64,000 nucleotides of DNA from Viridibacterium sp035456105 (lineage in GTDB: Bacteria > Pseudomonadota > Gammaproteobacteria > Burkholderiales > Rhodocyclaceae), in NCBI GenBank assembly GCA_035456105.1, contig DATIDV010000039.1, positions 1-64,000 on the forward strand, written 5' to 3'. The position numbers and the translations under genes are program-made. This document shows positions 37,735 through 47,106 of the stretch, in pieces; the first letter of the stretch is position 1; each line of letters opens with the position of its first letter. The notes under the pieces were generated by a model. The model did no database searches. It had not been told where the DNA came from and was given only the letters and a program-made list of their open reading frames with translations.

Positions 37735-38703
37735 TCAATACTTCCGCGACGGAAACTCTTTGGCCGCAACTTCCATCGGGAAGATGCTTTCCTGCGTCAC
37801 GATGCGCTTCGGCACGCTCTCGCCCGCCTTGACCTTCTTGACCACGTCCATCAGCTGCGGGCCCAGCAATGGGCTGCACTCCACTGTCACGTTGAGCTTG
37901 CCTGCGATCATGGCCTCGAATGCACCCTTCACGCCATCGATGGAAACGATGATGATGTCCTTGCCCGGCTTCATGCCAGCTTCTTCGATGGCCTGAATGG
38001 CACCGATGGCCATGTCATCGTTATGCGCAAACAGAACATTGATCTTCTTACCCTCGGCCTTGAGGAAAGCTTCCATCACTTCCTTGCCCTTGGCGCGCGT
38101 GAAGTCACCCGTCTGTGAGCGAATCACCTTGAGCTTCGCATTGCTCTTGATGATCTCTTCGAAGCCTTTCTTGCGGTCGATCGCCGGCGCCGAACCCACC
38201 GTGCCCTGTAACTCGACGATATTCACGTCGCCCGTGGCATCCTTGAACTTGTCGACCACCCAGCGCCCGGCCTTGCGGCCTTCTTCCGTGAAGTCGGACC
38301 CGATGAAGGAGACATATAGCGAGTCATCCTTCACGTCGACGGAACGGTCAGTCAGCACCACCGGAATCTTGGCGGCCTTGGCTTCTTTAAGCACGGTCTC
38401 CCAGCCTGACTCCACGACAGGCGAGAAGGCGATGACATCAACCTTCTGCGCGATGAAGGAACGGATCGCCTTGATCTGGTTCTCCTGCTTCTGCTGCGCG
38501 TCGGAGAACTTCAAGTCAAAGCCTGCCTTCTTCGCTGCATCCTTGATGGAGACGGTATTGGCAGAGCGCCATTCGCTCTCCGCACCCACTTGCGAGAAAC
38601 CCAGCGTGATCTTCTTGTCGGCGGCGAATACGCCCGGTGCAGACAAGGCAAACAGCGATGTCATCAAAAGGCTGATGACAGCAGTACGGCGGTGAATCAA
38701 CAT
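37735..38703 (-). CDS. periplasmic sugar-binding protein (YtfQ-like)
   Basis: A 322-residue solute-binding protein. ATG 38703 has a perfect ribosome binding site (AAAGGAGG). The signal peptide is cleaved after VFA (about residue 27), and the mature protein starts ADKKITLGFSQVGAESEWR. The rest is the type I periplasmic binding fold (FSPVVESGWE, FIGSDFTEEGRKAG, HNDDMAIGAIQAIEEAG, IDGVKGAFEAM), closest in style to YtfQ galactofuranose-binding proteins. It is the first gene of the transporter operon. Confidence 0.88.
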   Translation of the reverse strand: MLIHRRTAVISLLMTSLFALSAPGVFAADKKITLGFSQVGAESEWRSANTVSIKDAAKKAGFDLKFSDAQQKQENQIKAIRSFIAQKVDVIAFSPVVESGWETVLKEAKAAKIPVVLTDRSVDVKDDSLYVSFIGSDFTEEGRKAGRWVVDKFKDATGDVNIVELQGTVGSAPAIDRKKGFEEIIKSNAKLKVIRSQTGDFTRAKGKEVMEAFLKAEGKKINVLFAHNDDMAIGAIQAIEEAGMKPGKDIIIVSIDGVKGAFEAMIAGKLNVTVECSPLLGPQLMDVVKKVKAGESVPKRIVTQESIFPMEVAAKEFPSRKY

Positions 38704-38852
38704 GGTGATACCTCCTTTGCTATGGTTATCGCGGCATACGTTGATGCCGTCTCTCCGTCCCACAGATGCGAGACTGTTTGCGCTGCTTGAAGCCTTGCTG
38801 CCTGATGCTGATTGCTGGTTCTTGAACCCAGGTCCTGCCAAGGGCTGTCACG

Positions 38853-39755
38853 CTATCCCGCAAAGCGATTCGCGGGCAAGCCGTGAATACCCGGTATTTC
38901 TATCGAGAACAGGCCGCCTGCGAGTGGCTGCTGCAGTCGCGCCGCTTCGTCGAGCTTGTGCGTAGCCGTAGTGATGAACAGCGTGCTCAGGCCACGCCCG
39001 CCGAATGTGCAACTCGTCACGTTGCTGACCGGTAATTCGATACTGCGCTCGGCCGTACCGTCGGCCAGGTGACGCACGACCTTGCCGCCGCCGAAGCGTG
39101 CGATCCACAGGCCGCCCTGCGCATCCGTCGTCATGCCGTCCGGGTAGCCGTCATCTGCATCAATCTGCAGAAACAGGCGGCGATTGGCGAGCCCGCCAGT
39201 GCGCACATCAAAATCATAGGCATAGACGCGGCCGGCTGCCGTGTCATTGTGGTACATCGTGCGCCCGTCCAGCGACCAGGCCGGTCCATTGCTGACGGCA
39301 TAGCCGCCCTCAATATGCGTGCAGCTGCCGTCCGCATCGAAGCGGTAGAGGCTGCCCGTCGGCTGTTCGCAGTCGAAATCCATGGTGCCTGCCCAGAAAC
39401 GGCCGGCCGCATCAACCTTGCCATCGTTGAAGCGGTTGCCGTGCAACTCCGGTTCGGGATCATGCAGGCGTGTGAGCGCTGAATGTACGGTATCGAAATA
39501 GGCGAAGCCCGACTTGAGCGTAACGATCAGGCTTCCTGCACTGTCCACGCGTTCGCGCTCGGCCACCGCACAGATGTACTCATGGAAAACCCAGCTGCGC
39601 TGCTCTCCGCTTTCGGGCGTGTAGCGATGCAACTGACAGCCCAGGATGTCCGTCCAGTACAGCGCCTGTTCGCGCTCAGACCAAAGAGGTCCCTCGCCCA
39701 GACGGGCGCCCAAGGGCCAGATACAACGAACGGCAGCGAGCGAGGAAGGCATCAT
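38853..39755 (-). CDS. SMP-30/gluconolactonase family sugar lactonase
   Basis: A 300-residue six-bladed propeller enzyme that opens a sugar 1,4- or 1,5-lactone to the acid. Metal-ligand regions of the family are visible: LGEGPLW with Glu near residue 18, GNRFNDGKVDAAGRFWAGTMD, SNGPAWSLDG and YPDGMTTDAQGGLW. The ATG overlaps the stop of the dehydratase gene, so the two are coupled. In the proposed pathway it converts L-arabinono-lactone to L-arabinonate. Confidence 0.82.
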   Translation of the reverse strand: MMPSSLAAVRCIWPLGARLGEGPLWSEREQALYWTDILGCQLHRYTPESGEQRSWVFHEYICAVAERERVDSAGSLIVTLKSGFAYFDTVHSALTRLHDPEPELHGNRFNDGKVDAAGRFWAGTMDFDCEQPTGSLYRFDADGSCTHIEGGYAVSNGPAWSLDGRTMYHNDTAAGRVYAYDFDVRTGGLANRRLFLQIDADDGYPDGMTTDAQGGLWIARFGGGKVVRHLADGTAERSIELPVSNVTSCTFGGRGLSTLFITTATHKLDEAARLQQPLAGGLFSIEIPGIHGLPANRFAG

Positions 39756-41473
39756 CAGTGCGAATCCCGTGGCACGGGCGCGCCGCTGCCACCAACGAGG
39801 AAGTCCAGATCTGCGCCAAGATGAGCCTGCTGCACGCGGCTTACATAGAGATGACACCAACCGCGCTCAGGCGCCTCGGCCGGTGCCCACGCGGCGCGGC
39901 GTCGTGCCAGCTCTTCATCGGATACTTTCAGCGTGATGCTGCGGCGGGCCACATCGAGTTCGATGACATCGCCATCCTGCACCAGCGCCAGCGGGCCACC
40001 CACAGCCGCTTCGGGGGATGTGTGCAGCACCACCGTGCCGTAGGCCGTGCCACTCATGCGCGCATCGGAAATGCGCACCATGTCCGTGATGCCCTTGCGC
40101 AGCACTTTCGGCGGCAGAGGCATGTTGCCCACTTCGGCCATGCCCGGATAACCGCGCGGGCCGCAGTTCTGCAGCACCATCACGCAGTGCTCGTCGATGT
40201 CGAGATCCTCATCGTTGATGCGTGCATGGAAGTCCTCGATATTTTTGAACACCACCGCCCGGCCGCTGTGTTTAAGCAAATGGGGTGACGCAGCTGACGG
40301 TTTGATCACGGCGCCATTTGGCGCGAGATTGCCTCGCACGACGGCGATACCAGCCGCCGCCTTGAAAGGCGCTTCAACGGTGGTAATCACCTCTCGGTTA
40401 TAGCAGGGCGCGTCCTTCACGTTCTCTTCGACACTTTTGCCATTTACCGTCAGCACATCGCGATGCAGAAAAGGAAGAATCTCGCGCATCACCGCAGGCA
40501 AACCGCCTGCGTAATAAAAGTCTTCCATCAGGTATTTTCCGGAAGGTTGCAGGTTCACCAGGCATGGCAGTTCGGCACCAAGCTTGTCCCAGTCGTTGAG
40601 CTCGAGCTTGACACCAATGCGGCCTGCAAGCGCCAGCAGATGTAGCACGGAATTGGTCGAGCCGCCTATTGCGGCATTCACGCGAATGGCATTCTCGAAA
40701 GCCTCCCGCGTGAGCACCTTCGACATCAGCAAGTCTTCCTTGACCATGTCGACGATGCGCCGCCCGGTGAGCTGTGCGAGGCGATTGCGATGCGCATCCA
40801 CGGCGGGAATCGCCGCATTGCCCGGCAAGGCCATGCCCAGTGCCTCGACCATGCTGGCCATCGTCGACGCCGTACCCATGGTCATGCAGTGGCCCTTCGA
40901 GCGATGCATGGTCGATTCGCAGGAGACGAATTCCTCCATCTTCATGCGGCCGCCGCGCACCTCTTCGGAGAGCTGCCACACACCGGTGCCGGAGCCAATG
41001 TCCTGCCCGCGGAACTTGCCGTTAAGCATCGGCCCGCCGGAAATGCCGATGGTCGGGATGTCGCAGCTCGCCGCACCCATCAGCAGCGATGGCGTGGTCT
41101 TGTCGCAGCCCATCAGCAGCACCACGCCATCCATAGGGTTGCCGCGGATCGACTCTTCAACGTCCATGCTCGCAAGATTACGGAACAGCATGGCCGTGGG
41201 CCGTAGCTGAGTCTCGCCGAGCGACATCACGGGGAATTCCAGCGGGAAGCCGCCAGCTTCATAGACGCCGCGTTTGACGAATTCCGCCAGCTCGCGAAAA
41301 TGTCCGTTGCAGGGGGTCAGCTCTGACCACGTATTGCAGATACCGATGACGGGACGACCATCGAACATGTCGTCCGGATAGCCCTGATTTTTCATCCAGC
41401 TGCGATGCATGAAACCATCGCGATCCTGCTTGCCGAACCAGGCCTGACTACGGAGTTTCTTTGCGCTGCTCAT
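39755..41473 (-). CDS. IlvD/Edd-family sugar-acid dehydratase (L-arabinonate type)
   Basis: A 572-residue iron-sulfur dehydratase. ATG 41473 (MSSAKKLRSQAWFG) gives the length typical of L-arabinonate dehydratases. Cys residues in GICNTWSELTPCN, MGCDKTTP and HCMTMGTASTM are the probable cluster ligands. It should convert L-arabinonate to 2-keto-3-deoxy-L-arabinonate. The branched-chain enzyme IlvD has the same fold, but the neighbours indicate a sugar acid. D-xylonate or a related acid remains possible. Confidence 0.82.
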   Translation of the reverse strand: MSSAKKLRSQAWFGKQDRDGFMHRSWMKNQGYPDDMFDGRPVIGICNTWSELTPCNGHFRELAEFVKRGVYEAGGFPLEFPVMSLGETQLRPTAMLFRNLASMDVEESIRGNPMDGVVLLMGCDKTTPSLLMGAASCDIPTIGISGGPMLNGKFRGQDIGSGTGVWQLSEEVRGGRMKMEEFVSCESTMHRSKGHCMTMGTASTMASMVEALGMALPGNAAIPAVDAHRNRLAQLTGRRIVDMVKEDLLMSKVLTREAFENAIRVNAAIGGSTNSVLHLLALAGRIGVKLELNDWDKLGAELPCLVNLQPSGKYLMEDFYYAGGLPAVMREILPFLHRDVLTVNGKSVEENVKDAPCYNREVITTVEAPFKAAAGIAVVRGNLAPNGAVIKPSAASPHLLKHSGRAVVFKNIEDFHARINDEDLDIDEHCVMVLQNCGPRGYPGMAEVGNMPLPPKVLRKGITDMVRISDARMSGTAYGTVVLHTSPEAAVGGPLALVQDGDVIELDVARRSITLKVSDEELARRRAAWAPAEAPERGWCHLYVSRVQQAHLGADLDFLVGGSGAPVPRDSH

Positions 41474-41589
41474 GAACGTCCTTGTGCGATCGAACGATGC
41501 AGATGGGCTTGCCGGAGGCTCGCTGGAGGGCGCGCCCATGTCACTGTGGGCGGATGCTAACAGTGCTAATCTATAACCGTCTAATGCGT

Positions 41590-41606
41590 ATTTATCATTA
41601 ATTGAT
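41590..41606. promoter_or_regulatory. candidate GbpR-type regulator box, divergent promoter
   Basis: In the AT-rich gap between the divergent dehydratase and dehydrogenase genes, ATTTATCATTAATTGAT contains an imperfect dyad (ATCA and TGAT ends). A related AT-rich dyad lies upstream of the LysR gene. The T-N11-A form suits a LysR regulator. The assignment is inference from position and similarity. Confidence 0.3.
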
Positions 41607-41630
41607 TGCAATAATCACATCGGAGCGAGC

Positions 41631-42404
41631 ATGAAAAAACCCGTCTATGCAACCTATCCGTCCCTTAAAGATCGGCCCGTATTCATCACCGGCGGTGGCT
41701 CTGGCATCGGTGCGTCCCTCGTAACGGCATTTGCCGAGCAAGGCGCCAAAGTGGCTTTTGTCGACATCCAGCGGGAAGCCAGCGAGACCCTCTGTGCATC
41801 GCTCACCAAACAGGGCCTGCCCACTCCGCTCTATGCCCACTGCGATTTGCGCGATATCGCCGCACTGCAATCCACCATTCGCGACGCTGCGAACACGCTC
41901 GGTGATTTCAGCGTGCTGGTGAACAACGCCGCCAACGACCAGCGCCATGCCATCGAAGAGGTAACGCCTGAATACTGGGATGAGCGCATGGCCATTAACC
42001 AGCGCCCCATGTTCTTCGCCGCGCAGGCCGTCATTGCCGGCATGCGAAAGCTCGGCGGCGGCGCCATCATCAACTTCGGCTCGATCGGCTGGAAGATCGG
42101 CAGTGGCGGCTACCCTGCCTACGCCACCGCCAAGGCGGCGACCCATGGTCTGACACGCGCACTGGCGCGCGATCTCGGCCCATCGAAGATCCGCGTGAAC
42201 ACCGTCACACCGGGCTGGGTCATGACCGAACGGCAACTGAGCATGTGGGTCGACGAGGAAGCGCGTGCGGAAATCGCGCGTAGGCAGTGCATCAAGGATG
42301 AATTGATGCCGGAGCATCTGGCGCGGCTGGTGCTGTTCCTCGCATCGGATGACGCCAGCATGTGCACGGCGCAGGACTTCACGTGTGACGCGGGTTGGTC
42401 GTAA
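41631..42404 (+). CDS. SDR sugar 1-dehydrogenase (L-arabinose/D-galactose type)
   Basis: A 257-residue short-chain dehydrogenase. The nucleotide-binding motif GGGSGIG is near residue 22, NNAAND follows, then the catalytic Ser (FGSIG) and Tyr/Lys in YPAYATAKAA. The acidic residue after strand 2 (VDIQ) suggests NAD+ preference. It should oxidise the pyranose C1 to a lactone, the first step of the pathway. It is transcribed away from the dehydratase operon. Confidence 0.82.
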   Translation: MKKPVYATYPSLKDRPVFITGGGSGIGASLVTAFAEQGAKVAFVDIQREASETLCASLTKQGLPTPLYAHCDLRDIAALQSTIRDAANTLGDFSVLVNNAANDQRHAIEEVTPEYWDERMAINQRPMFFAAQAVIAGMRKLGGGAIINFGSIGWKIGSGGYPAYATAKAATHGLTRALARDLGPSKIRVNTVTPGWVMTERQLSMWVDEEARAEIARRQCIKDELMPEHLARLVLFLASDDASMCTAQDFTCDAGWS

Positions 42405-42430
42405 GGCGGAACTCCGCAGGAGGTTCCGCC
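42405..42430. repeat. palindromic unit A after the dehydrogenase gene
   Basis: GGCGGAAC and GTTCCGCC arms with an imperfect inner stem form a hairpin right after the TAA stop. A near-copy lies at 42477-42502. Between them AGCCG/CGGCT (42431-42448) can form another small hairpin. The cluster may serve as a bidirectional terminator, though T-tracts are lacking. Confidence 0.55.
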
Positions 42431-42448
42431 AGCCGCCGTGAGACGGCT

Positions 42449-43450
42449 CTACGCAGCGTATGTTTTAGCCCCGCCCGGCGGAATCTCCTGTGGAGTTCCG
42501 CCCGGCGACGCGTAAACCGCCGCAGCCGTTGCCCGCAGAGCCTCCAGCAAGATCTGAGCACCCGGCGATAACAGATGATCGCGCCGCGTGATGATGCCGA
42601 ACTCATCCATGTGACAGGGCAGCTCCAGCGGCACGATGGCAATCATGCCGAAGCTCGCCAGATAATTCGCTACCGCTACCGGCAAAACGGCCAGCGTGTC
42701 GGACTGCGCCAGCACTTGGGTTGTCACCGGCATGGCAAAGGTCTCGACCAGGTTCTTCGGCGGCTCGAGACCGTTCTGGCGAAAGCTCAAATCAAAGCGG
42801 TGACGCAGCACGCTGCCTGCCGGTGGCAGCACCCAGGCCGCGCTCGCCACATCAGCAAGCTGCAAGTCCTTGCGTGTCATGAGCGGATGGTCGCGACGGG
42901 CCGCAACGCAGACGCGCTCCTCCGCCAGCGGCTCGAAGCTCAGCCCCTCGTTGTCGTTGTCCTCGAACAGGCGCGCGACGAGGATGTCCAACTTGCCTTG
43001 TTGCAGACGCGGCTGCAGGATATCGCTCGTATCCATCTGCACGCCGATGCGCAGGTGTGGGTGTGTTGCCTTCACCTGCGCAATCGCATGCGGAATCAGG
43101 GTGGTTGCTGGCGACATGATGACGCCGATATTCACCTGCCCCGTCATGCCGATCTGCAGCGCGCTGATTTCCTCGTGCGCCTGACCGAGATTGGCGATGA
43201 CCATACGCGCGTGGCGGATCATGATTTCGCCATACCACGTCGGCCGCATGCCACGCGGCAGCCGCTCGAAGAGCTCCACGCCAAGCATGTCCTCCAGTTC
43301 CTTGAGCAACTTGGACGCAGCAGGCTGCGTCATGCCCAACGCTTCGGCGGTCTTATGGATGTTGCGCTCTTCGTCCAGCCCGACGAGCAACAGCAGCTGT
43401 CGCATCTTCAGACGAGCGCGAATGAACCACTTTGAATTGAGGCTGGACAT
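42449..43450 (-). CDS. LysR-family regulator, GbpR-like
   Basis: A 333-residue LysR regulator. The winged helix-turn-helix lies at about 15-75 (AEALGMTQPAASKLLKELE). The ligand-binding domain follows (VNIGVIMSPATTLIPHAI and LVARLFEDNDNEGL). The N terminus (KWFIRARLKMRQLLLLVGLDE) resembles GbpR, the galactose/arabinose-responsive regulator of chvE-ggu genes in Agrobacterium. It probably controls the divergent operons around it. The last 17 codons are formed by a palindromic repeat (see 42477). Confidence 0.82.
   Translation of the reverse strand: MSSLNSKWFIRARLKMRQLLLLVGLDEERNIHKTAEALGMTQPAASKLLKELEDMLGVELFERLPRGMRPTWYGEIMIRHARMVIANLGQAHEEISALQIGMTGQVNIGVIMSPATTLIPHAIAQVKATHPHLRIGVQMDTSDILQPRLQQGKLDILVARLFEDNDNEGLSFEPLAEERVCVAARRDHPLMTRKDLQLADVASAAWVLPPAGSVLRHRFDLSFRQNGLEPPKNLVETFAMPVTTQVLAQSDTLAVLPVAVANYLASFGMIAIVPLELPCHMDEFGIITRRDHLLSPGAQILLEALRATAAAVYASPGGTPQEIPPGGAKTYAA
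42477..42502. repeat. palindromic unit B inside the 3' end of the LysR gene
   Basis: GGCGGAA, T, CTCC, TGT, GGAG, TTCCGCC: a hairpin like unit A, 47 bases away, but located inside the coding sequence of the regulator. It encodes part of the tail GGTPQEIPPGGAKTYAA. Confidence 0.55.
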
Positions 43451-43467
43451 AGTGCGTTAATCACCAA

Positions 43468-43482
43468 ATTTATTAATATTAA
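43468..43482. promoter_or_regulatory. AT-rich palindrome between gbpR-like and araD1-like genes
   Basis: TTAATATTAA (43473-43482), preceded by ATTTA, lies in the 121-base AT-rich gap between the divergent regulator and FAH-family genes. It resembles the AT-rich dyad at 41590. It is a plausible LysR-type binding site. Confidence 0.3.
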
Positions 43483-43571
43483 AAACGGTATCAATCAACC
43501 CAAATATTTCATTAGAAATGTATCACTTAAATCCCTAGTATCGAGTTTCGATTGCTTCGCGAGGCAGGTGT

Positions 43572-44573
43572 ATGCGCTTGATTCATTACAGATCGAAGAG
43601 TGGCAATTGCCGTGTCGGCGTCGTCATCGAGGATGGTGAGCGCGTCGCACCAGTGCGCGGTGCGTCTTCCACCTATGCACTTGCCATCGACGCCATTGCC
43701 GCCGGACGCAGTGTTGCGACGCACATCGATCAGCTCGGAACAGATACGAGTGAAAGCCTCGTCGCGATCCGCAGCGAAGGTCGCCTGCTAACCCCGCTTG
43801 CACATCACGACCCCGCGCACTGCCACGTCACCGGCACTGGCCTGACACATCTCGGCAGCGCCGCAGCGCGCGACCAGATGCATCAGAAACTCGGTGCTGC
43901 AGAAACGACACTCACCGACAGCATGAAGATCTTCAAGGCCGGCGTAGAAGGCGGTCGCTGCGTCAACGGCCAACCCGGCGTGCAACCGGAATGGTTCTAC
44001 AAGGGCGATGGCAGCATCGTTGCAGCACCAGACACCGCCCTGCCCTCACCGGACTTTGCTCTCGATGGCGGCGAAGAACCTGAGATCGTCGGTCTGTATG
44101 TGATCGGCATGGATCGGCTACCTTACCGCCTTGGCTTCGCGCTCGGCAATGAGTTTTCCGATCACGTCACAGAGCGCCAGAATTATCTCTACCTCGCCCA
44201 TTCCAAACTGCGCCCGTGCGCAATCGGGCCCGAAGTGCTGCTCGGCGAATTACCACGCAGCCTGCATGGCACGAGCCGCATCCTGCGTAATGGCAAGACG
44301 CTTTGGGAAAAACCCTTCCTGACCGGCGAGGACAATATGTGCCACGACATCGCCAACCTGGAATATCACCACTTCAAGTACACGCAGTTCCTGCGGCCCG
44401 GCGATGTTCATGTGCACTTCTTCGGCACGGCGACCGTCAGCATTGCCGATGGCATCCAGACTCAGGAAGGCGATGTCTTCGAAATCTCAATTCCGGAATT
44501 CGGCACGCCACTCAGCAATCGCCTCGGCAAGCGCACCACCGAAATCCGCGCGGGCCAGGTTCGCGCACTCTGA
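43572..44573 (+). CDS. AraD1/GguC-type FAH-family dehydratase
   Basis: A 333-residue fumarylacetoacetate-hydrolase family protein of the AraD1 (GguC) group. It starts MRLIHYRSKSGNCRVGVV. Metal ligands of the FAH fold are visible in DGGEEPEIVGLY (acidic cluster) and NEFSDH. It is expected to dehydrate 2-keto-3-deoxy-L-arabinonate to 2-oxoglutarate semialdehyde. The aldehyde dehydrogenase gene follows 41 bases later. The link to GbpR-like regulation mirrors the chvE-ggu locus of Agrobacterium. Confidence 0.78.
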   Translation: MRLIHYRSKSGNCRVGVVIEDGERVAPVRGASSTYALAIDAIAAGRSVATHIDQLGTDTSESLVAIRSEGRLLTPLAHHDPAHCHVTGTGLTHLGSAAARDQMHQKLGAAETTLTDSMKIFKAGVEGGRCVNGQPGVQPEWFYKGDGSIVAAPDTALPSPDFALDGGEEPEIVGLYVIGMDRLPYRLGFALGNEFSDHVTERQNYLYLAHSKLRPCAIGPEVLLGELPRSLHGTSRILRNGKTLWEKPFLTGEDNMCHDIANLEYHHFKYTQFLRPGDVHVHFFGTATVSIADGIQTQEGDVFEISIPEFGTPLSNRLGKRTTEIRAGQVRAL

Positions 44574-44614
44574 TCACCTCATCACCTTCTGACCACGACT
44601 CACGGGAAAACACC

Positions 44615-46057
44615 ATGTCCGCAGTGCTCAAGCTCAGTAGTTACATCAACGGCGAATGGACTGTGGGCGGCAGCACAAGCTACAGCGATAACCCCTCGGA
44701 CCTCGACAACCCGGTTGCCGAAGTCTCGCGTGCCAACGCTGCGCAGACGGATATCGCCATCGACGCGGCTGCCGCAGCCTTTCCCTCGTGGTCGGTGAGT
44801 GGTATCCAAAGGCGCGCCGACATCCTCGATCAGGTCGGCAGCGAAATCGTCGCGCGTCGCGAAGAACTCGGCATCCTGCTTGCGCGTGAGGAAGGCAAGT
44901 CCTTGCCAGAGGCCATCGGCGAAGCTACGCGCGCCGGACACATCTTCAAGTTCTTCGCTGGCGAAGTGCTACGCATCGCAGGAGAGCGCATGGCCTCCGT
45001 GCGGCCCGGCATCGACGTCGAAATCACGCGCGAGCCGATCGGCGTGGTCGGCATCATCGCGCCGTGGAATTTCCCGCTGGCGATCCCGGCATGGAAGATT
45101 GCGCCTGCACTGGCCTATGGCAACACGGTCGTCTTCAAACCCGCCGAAGCCGTGCCCGCCTGCGCCTGGCAGATCGCCGACATGCTGCATCGCGCTGGCC
45201 TGCCGGCGGGCGTGTTCAATCTGGTCATCGGCAGCGGCCGCGAAGTCGGCGCACGCATTCTCGAAAACCCGAAAGTCGACGCCGTCAGCTTCACGGGCTC
45301 CGTCGCAACTGGCGAGCATGTCCTGCTCACCACGACACGTCGACGTGCAAAAGTGCAGCTCGAAATGGGCGGCAAGAATCCGCTGCTGGTGCTAGATGAC
45401 GCCGACATTGATGTCGCGATAAACGCCGCCATCAACGGCGCCTTCTTCTCGACGGGCCAGCGCTGCACGGCGTCGAGCCGCATCATCGTCACTGCAGGCA
45501 TTCATGATCGCTTCGTTGATGCCATGCGCACCCGCACCACAAAACTCGCGGTCGGCGCAGCACTTGAGAAGACAACGGAAATCGGCCCTGTGGTCGACGC
45601 CGCGCAGCTGAAGCAGGACCTGGATTACATCGGTATCGGCCGCAGCGAAGGTGCTGAGTTGCTGGAAGGTGGCGAACAGGTCGAGCGCAGTACGCGCGGC
45701 CATTTCCTCACGCCCGCACTATTCCTGGGTTCGCCGGAGATGCGTATCAGCCGAGAGGAAGTCTTCGGACCGGTTGCCGTCGTCATCAAGGCAGATAACT
45801 ACGAACACGGACTCGCGCTGGCGAACGACACGCCATTTGGTCTCTGTGCCGGTATCTGCACCACGTCGCTCAAGCAAGCGACGCATTTCAAACGCCATGC
45901 GCAGGCCGGCATGTTGATGGTCAATCTACCAACGGCGGGCGTCGATTACCACGTGCCTTTCGGCGGCAGCAAAGGCTCAAGCTACGGGCCGCGCGAGCAA
46001 GGGCGCTACGCTGCGGAGTTCTACACCAAAGTAAAAACGGCTTACATCAGCGCCTGA
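44615..46057 (+). CDS. 2-oxoglutarate semialdehyde dehydrogenase
   Basis: A 480-residue aldehyde dehydrogenase. The start ATG 44615 follows CACGGG. It has the NAD(P)-binding IIAPWNFPLAIPAWK, the general base Glu in LEMGGKNP, and the catalytic Cys in STGQRCTASSR. It should oxidise 2-oxoglutarate semialdehyde to 2-oxoglutarate, the last step of the arabinose pathway, feeding the citric acid cycle. Other aldehyde substrates cannot be excluded from sequence. Confidence 0.82.
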   Translation: MSAVLKLSSYINGEWTVGGSTSYSDNPSDLDNPVAEVSRANAAQTDIAIDAAAAAFPSWSVSGIQRRADILDQVGSEIVARREELGILLAREEGKSLPEAIGEATRAGHIFKFFAGEVLRIAGERMASVRPGIDVEITREPIGVVGIIAPWNFPLAIPAWKIAPALAYGNTVVFKPAEAVPACAWQIADMLHRAGLPAGVFNLVIGSGREVGARILENPKVDAVSFTGSVATGEHVLLTTTRRRAKVQLEMGGKNPLLVLDDADIDVAINAAINGAFFSTGQRCTASSRIIVTAGIHDRFVDAMRTRTTKLAVGAALEKTTEIGPVVDAAQLKQDLDYIGIGRSEGAELLEGGEQVERSTRGHFLTPALFLGSPEMRISREEVFGPVAVVIKADNYEHGLALANDTPFGLCAGICTTSLKQATHFKRHAQAGMLMVNLPTAGVDYHVPFGGSKGSSYGPREQGRYAAEFYTKVKTAYISA

Positions 46058-46090
46058 CAAAAAGGCAGATGCAAGCCGTTTCTTGAGGAC

Positions 46091-46112
46091 GTTGCTGGCC
46101 TGAGCCAGCAAC
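46091..46112. terminator. hairpin between convergent genes
   Basis: GTTGCTGGC, loop CTGA, GCCAGCAAC: a perfect 9-base stem in the 58-base gap between the convergent aldehyde dehydrogenase and fpr genes. There is no T-tract on either side; it probably acts as a bidirectional end structure. Confidence 0.5.
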
Positions 46113-46115
46113 GGA

Positions 46116-46892
46116 TCAGCGCTCCACGAAAGCGCGTTCGATCACGTAGTCGCCTGGCACACCCACGCTCGGCGAAATCTTGAAGCCGCGCTCTTCCAGC
46201 AGATCAGCCGTGTCCTTGTTCATCGACGGGCTGCCGCAGATCATCACACGGTCCGTTTCCGGATTCAGTGGCTCAAGGCCAAGATCATTCGTCATCTTGT
46301 TGGTGGTGATCAGATCCGTCAGACGGCCCTGATTGCGGTACGGCTCGCGCGTCACGCTCGGGTAGTACAGCAACTTGTCACGCACCATCTCGCCCAGGAA
46401 CTCGTCGTCGTGCAGTTCCTTGCTGATGTACTCCTGGTACGCGAGTTCGCTGACCGTACGCACGCCATGGAACAACACCACTTTCTCAAAGCGCTCATAG
46501 GCTTCCGGATCGCGGATCAGGCTCATGAACGGCGCCAGGCCCGTGCCCGTACCGAACAGGTACAGGTTTTTGCCGGGCTTCAGATCGTCCAGCACCAGCG
46601 TGCCGGTGGGCTTCTTGCCGATCAGGATTTCGTCGCCTTCCTTCAGATGCTGGAGGCGCGACGTCAGCGGGCCGTTCTGCACCTTGATGCTGAAGAATTC
46701 CAGATGCTCTTCGTAGTTGGCGCTGGCGATGCTGTAAGCGCGCAGCAGCGGCTTGCCTTCGACTTCCAGGCCGATCATCACGAAGTGACCGTTGCGGAAA
46801 CGGAAGCTCGAATCACGCGTCGTCTTGAAGCTGAACAGGGAGTCGTTCCAGTGATGAACGCTCAGGACTTTTTCGGGGGCTACGGCTGCCAT
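46116..46892 (-). CDS. fpr: ferredoxin-NADP+ reductase
   Basis: A 258-residue FAD enzyme that shuttles electrons between NADPH and ferredoxin or flavodoxin. The FAD motif is RAYSIAS, the NADP-binding motif GTGTGLAPFMS, and the late motif MICGSPSM. The C terminus ends AFVER, the extended form of the bacterial subclass. Upstream, TTACGC, 17 bases, TATAAA (46926-46954, minus strand) is a weak candidate promoter. Confidence 0.9.
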   Translation of the reverse strand: MAAVAPEKVLSVHHWNDSLFSFKTTRDSSFRFRNGHFVMIGLEVEGKPLLRAYSIASANYEEHLEFFSIKVQNGPLTSRLQHLKEGDEILIGKKPTGTLVLDDLKPGKNLYLFGTGTGLAPFMSLIRDPEAYERFEKVVLFHGVRTVSELAYQEYISKELHDDEFLGEMVRDKLLYYPSVTREPYRNQGRLTDLITTNKMTNDLGLEPLNPETDRVMICGSPSMNKDTADLLEERGFKISPSVGVPGDYVIERAFVER

Positions 46893-47061
46893 TTTTGGCT
46901 ACTCGCTTTGTTAGTCAATGATGTATTTATATTCCACAGAAGCCGGTTGCGTAAGCACTTATGGCTAATCTGGACATAACAGCAGGTTATCAGAGTCAAG
47001 CATTTGATTTAAAGCAAGAAACTGCATTAGCAAATGCTCTTTCGGAATACCTTGCCGCAAA

Positions 47062-47089
47062 GACAAAGCCCGCCGTAGCGGGCTTTGTC
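47062..47089 (-). terminator. terminator of the desaturase gene
   Basis: GACAAAGCCCGC, 4-base loop, GCGGGCTTTGTC: a perfect 12-base stem located 18 bases after the desaturase stop, followed on the minus strand by TTTG. Confidence 0.8.
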
Positions 47090-47106
47090 GGCATGATCCG
47101 GAAAAC

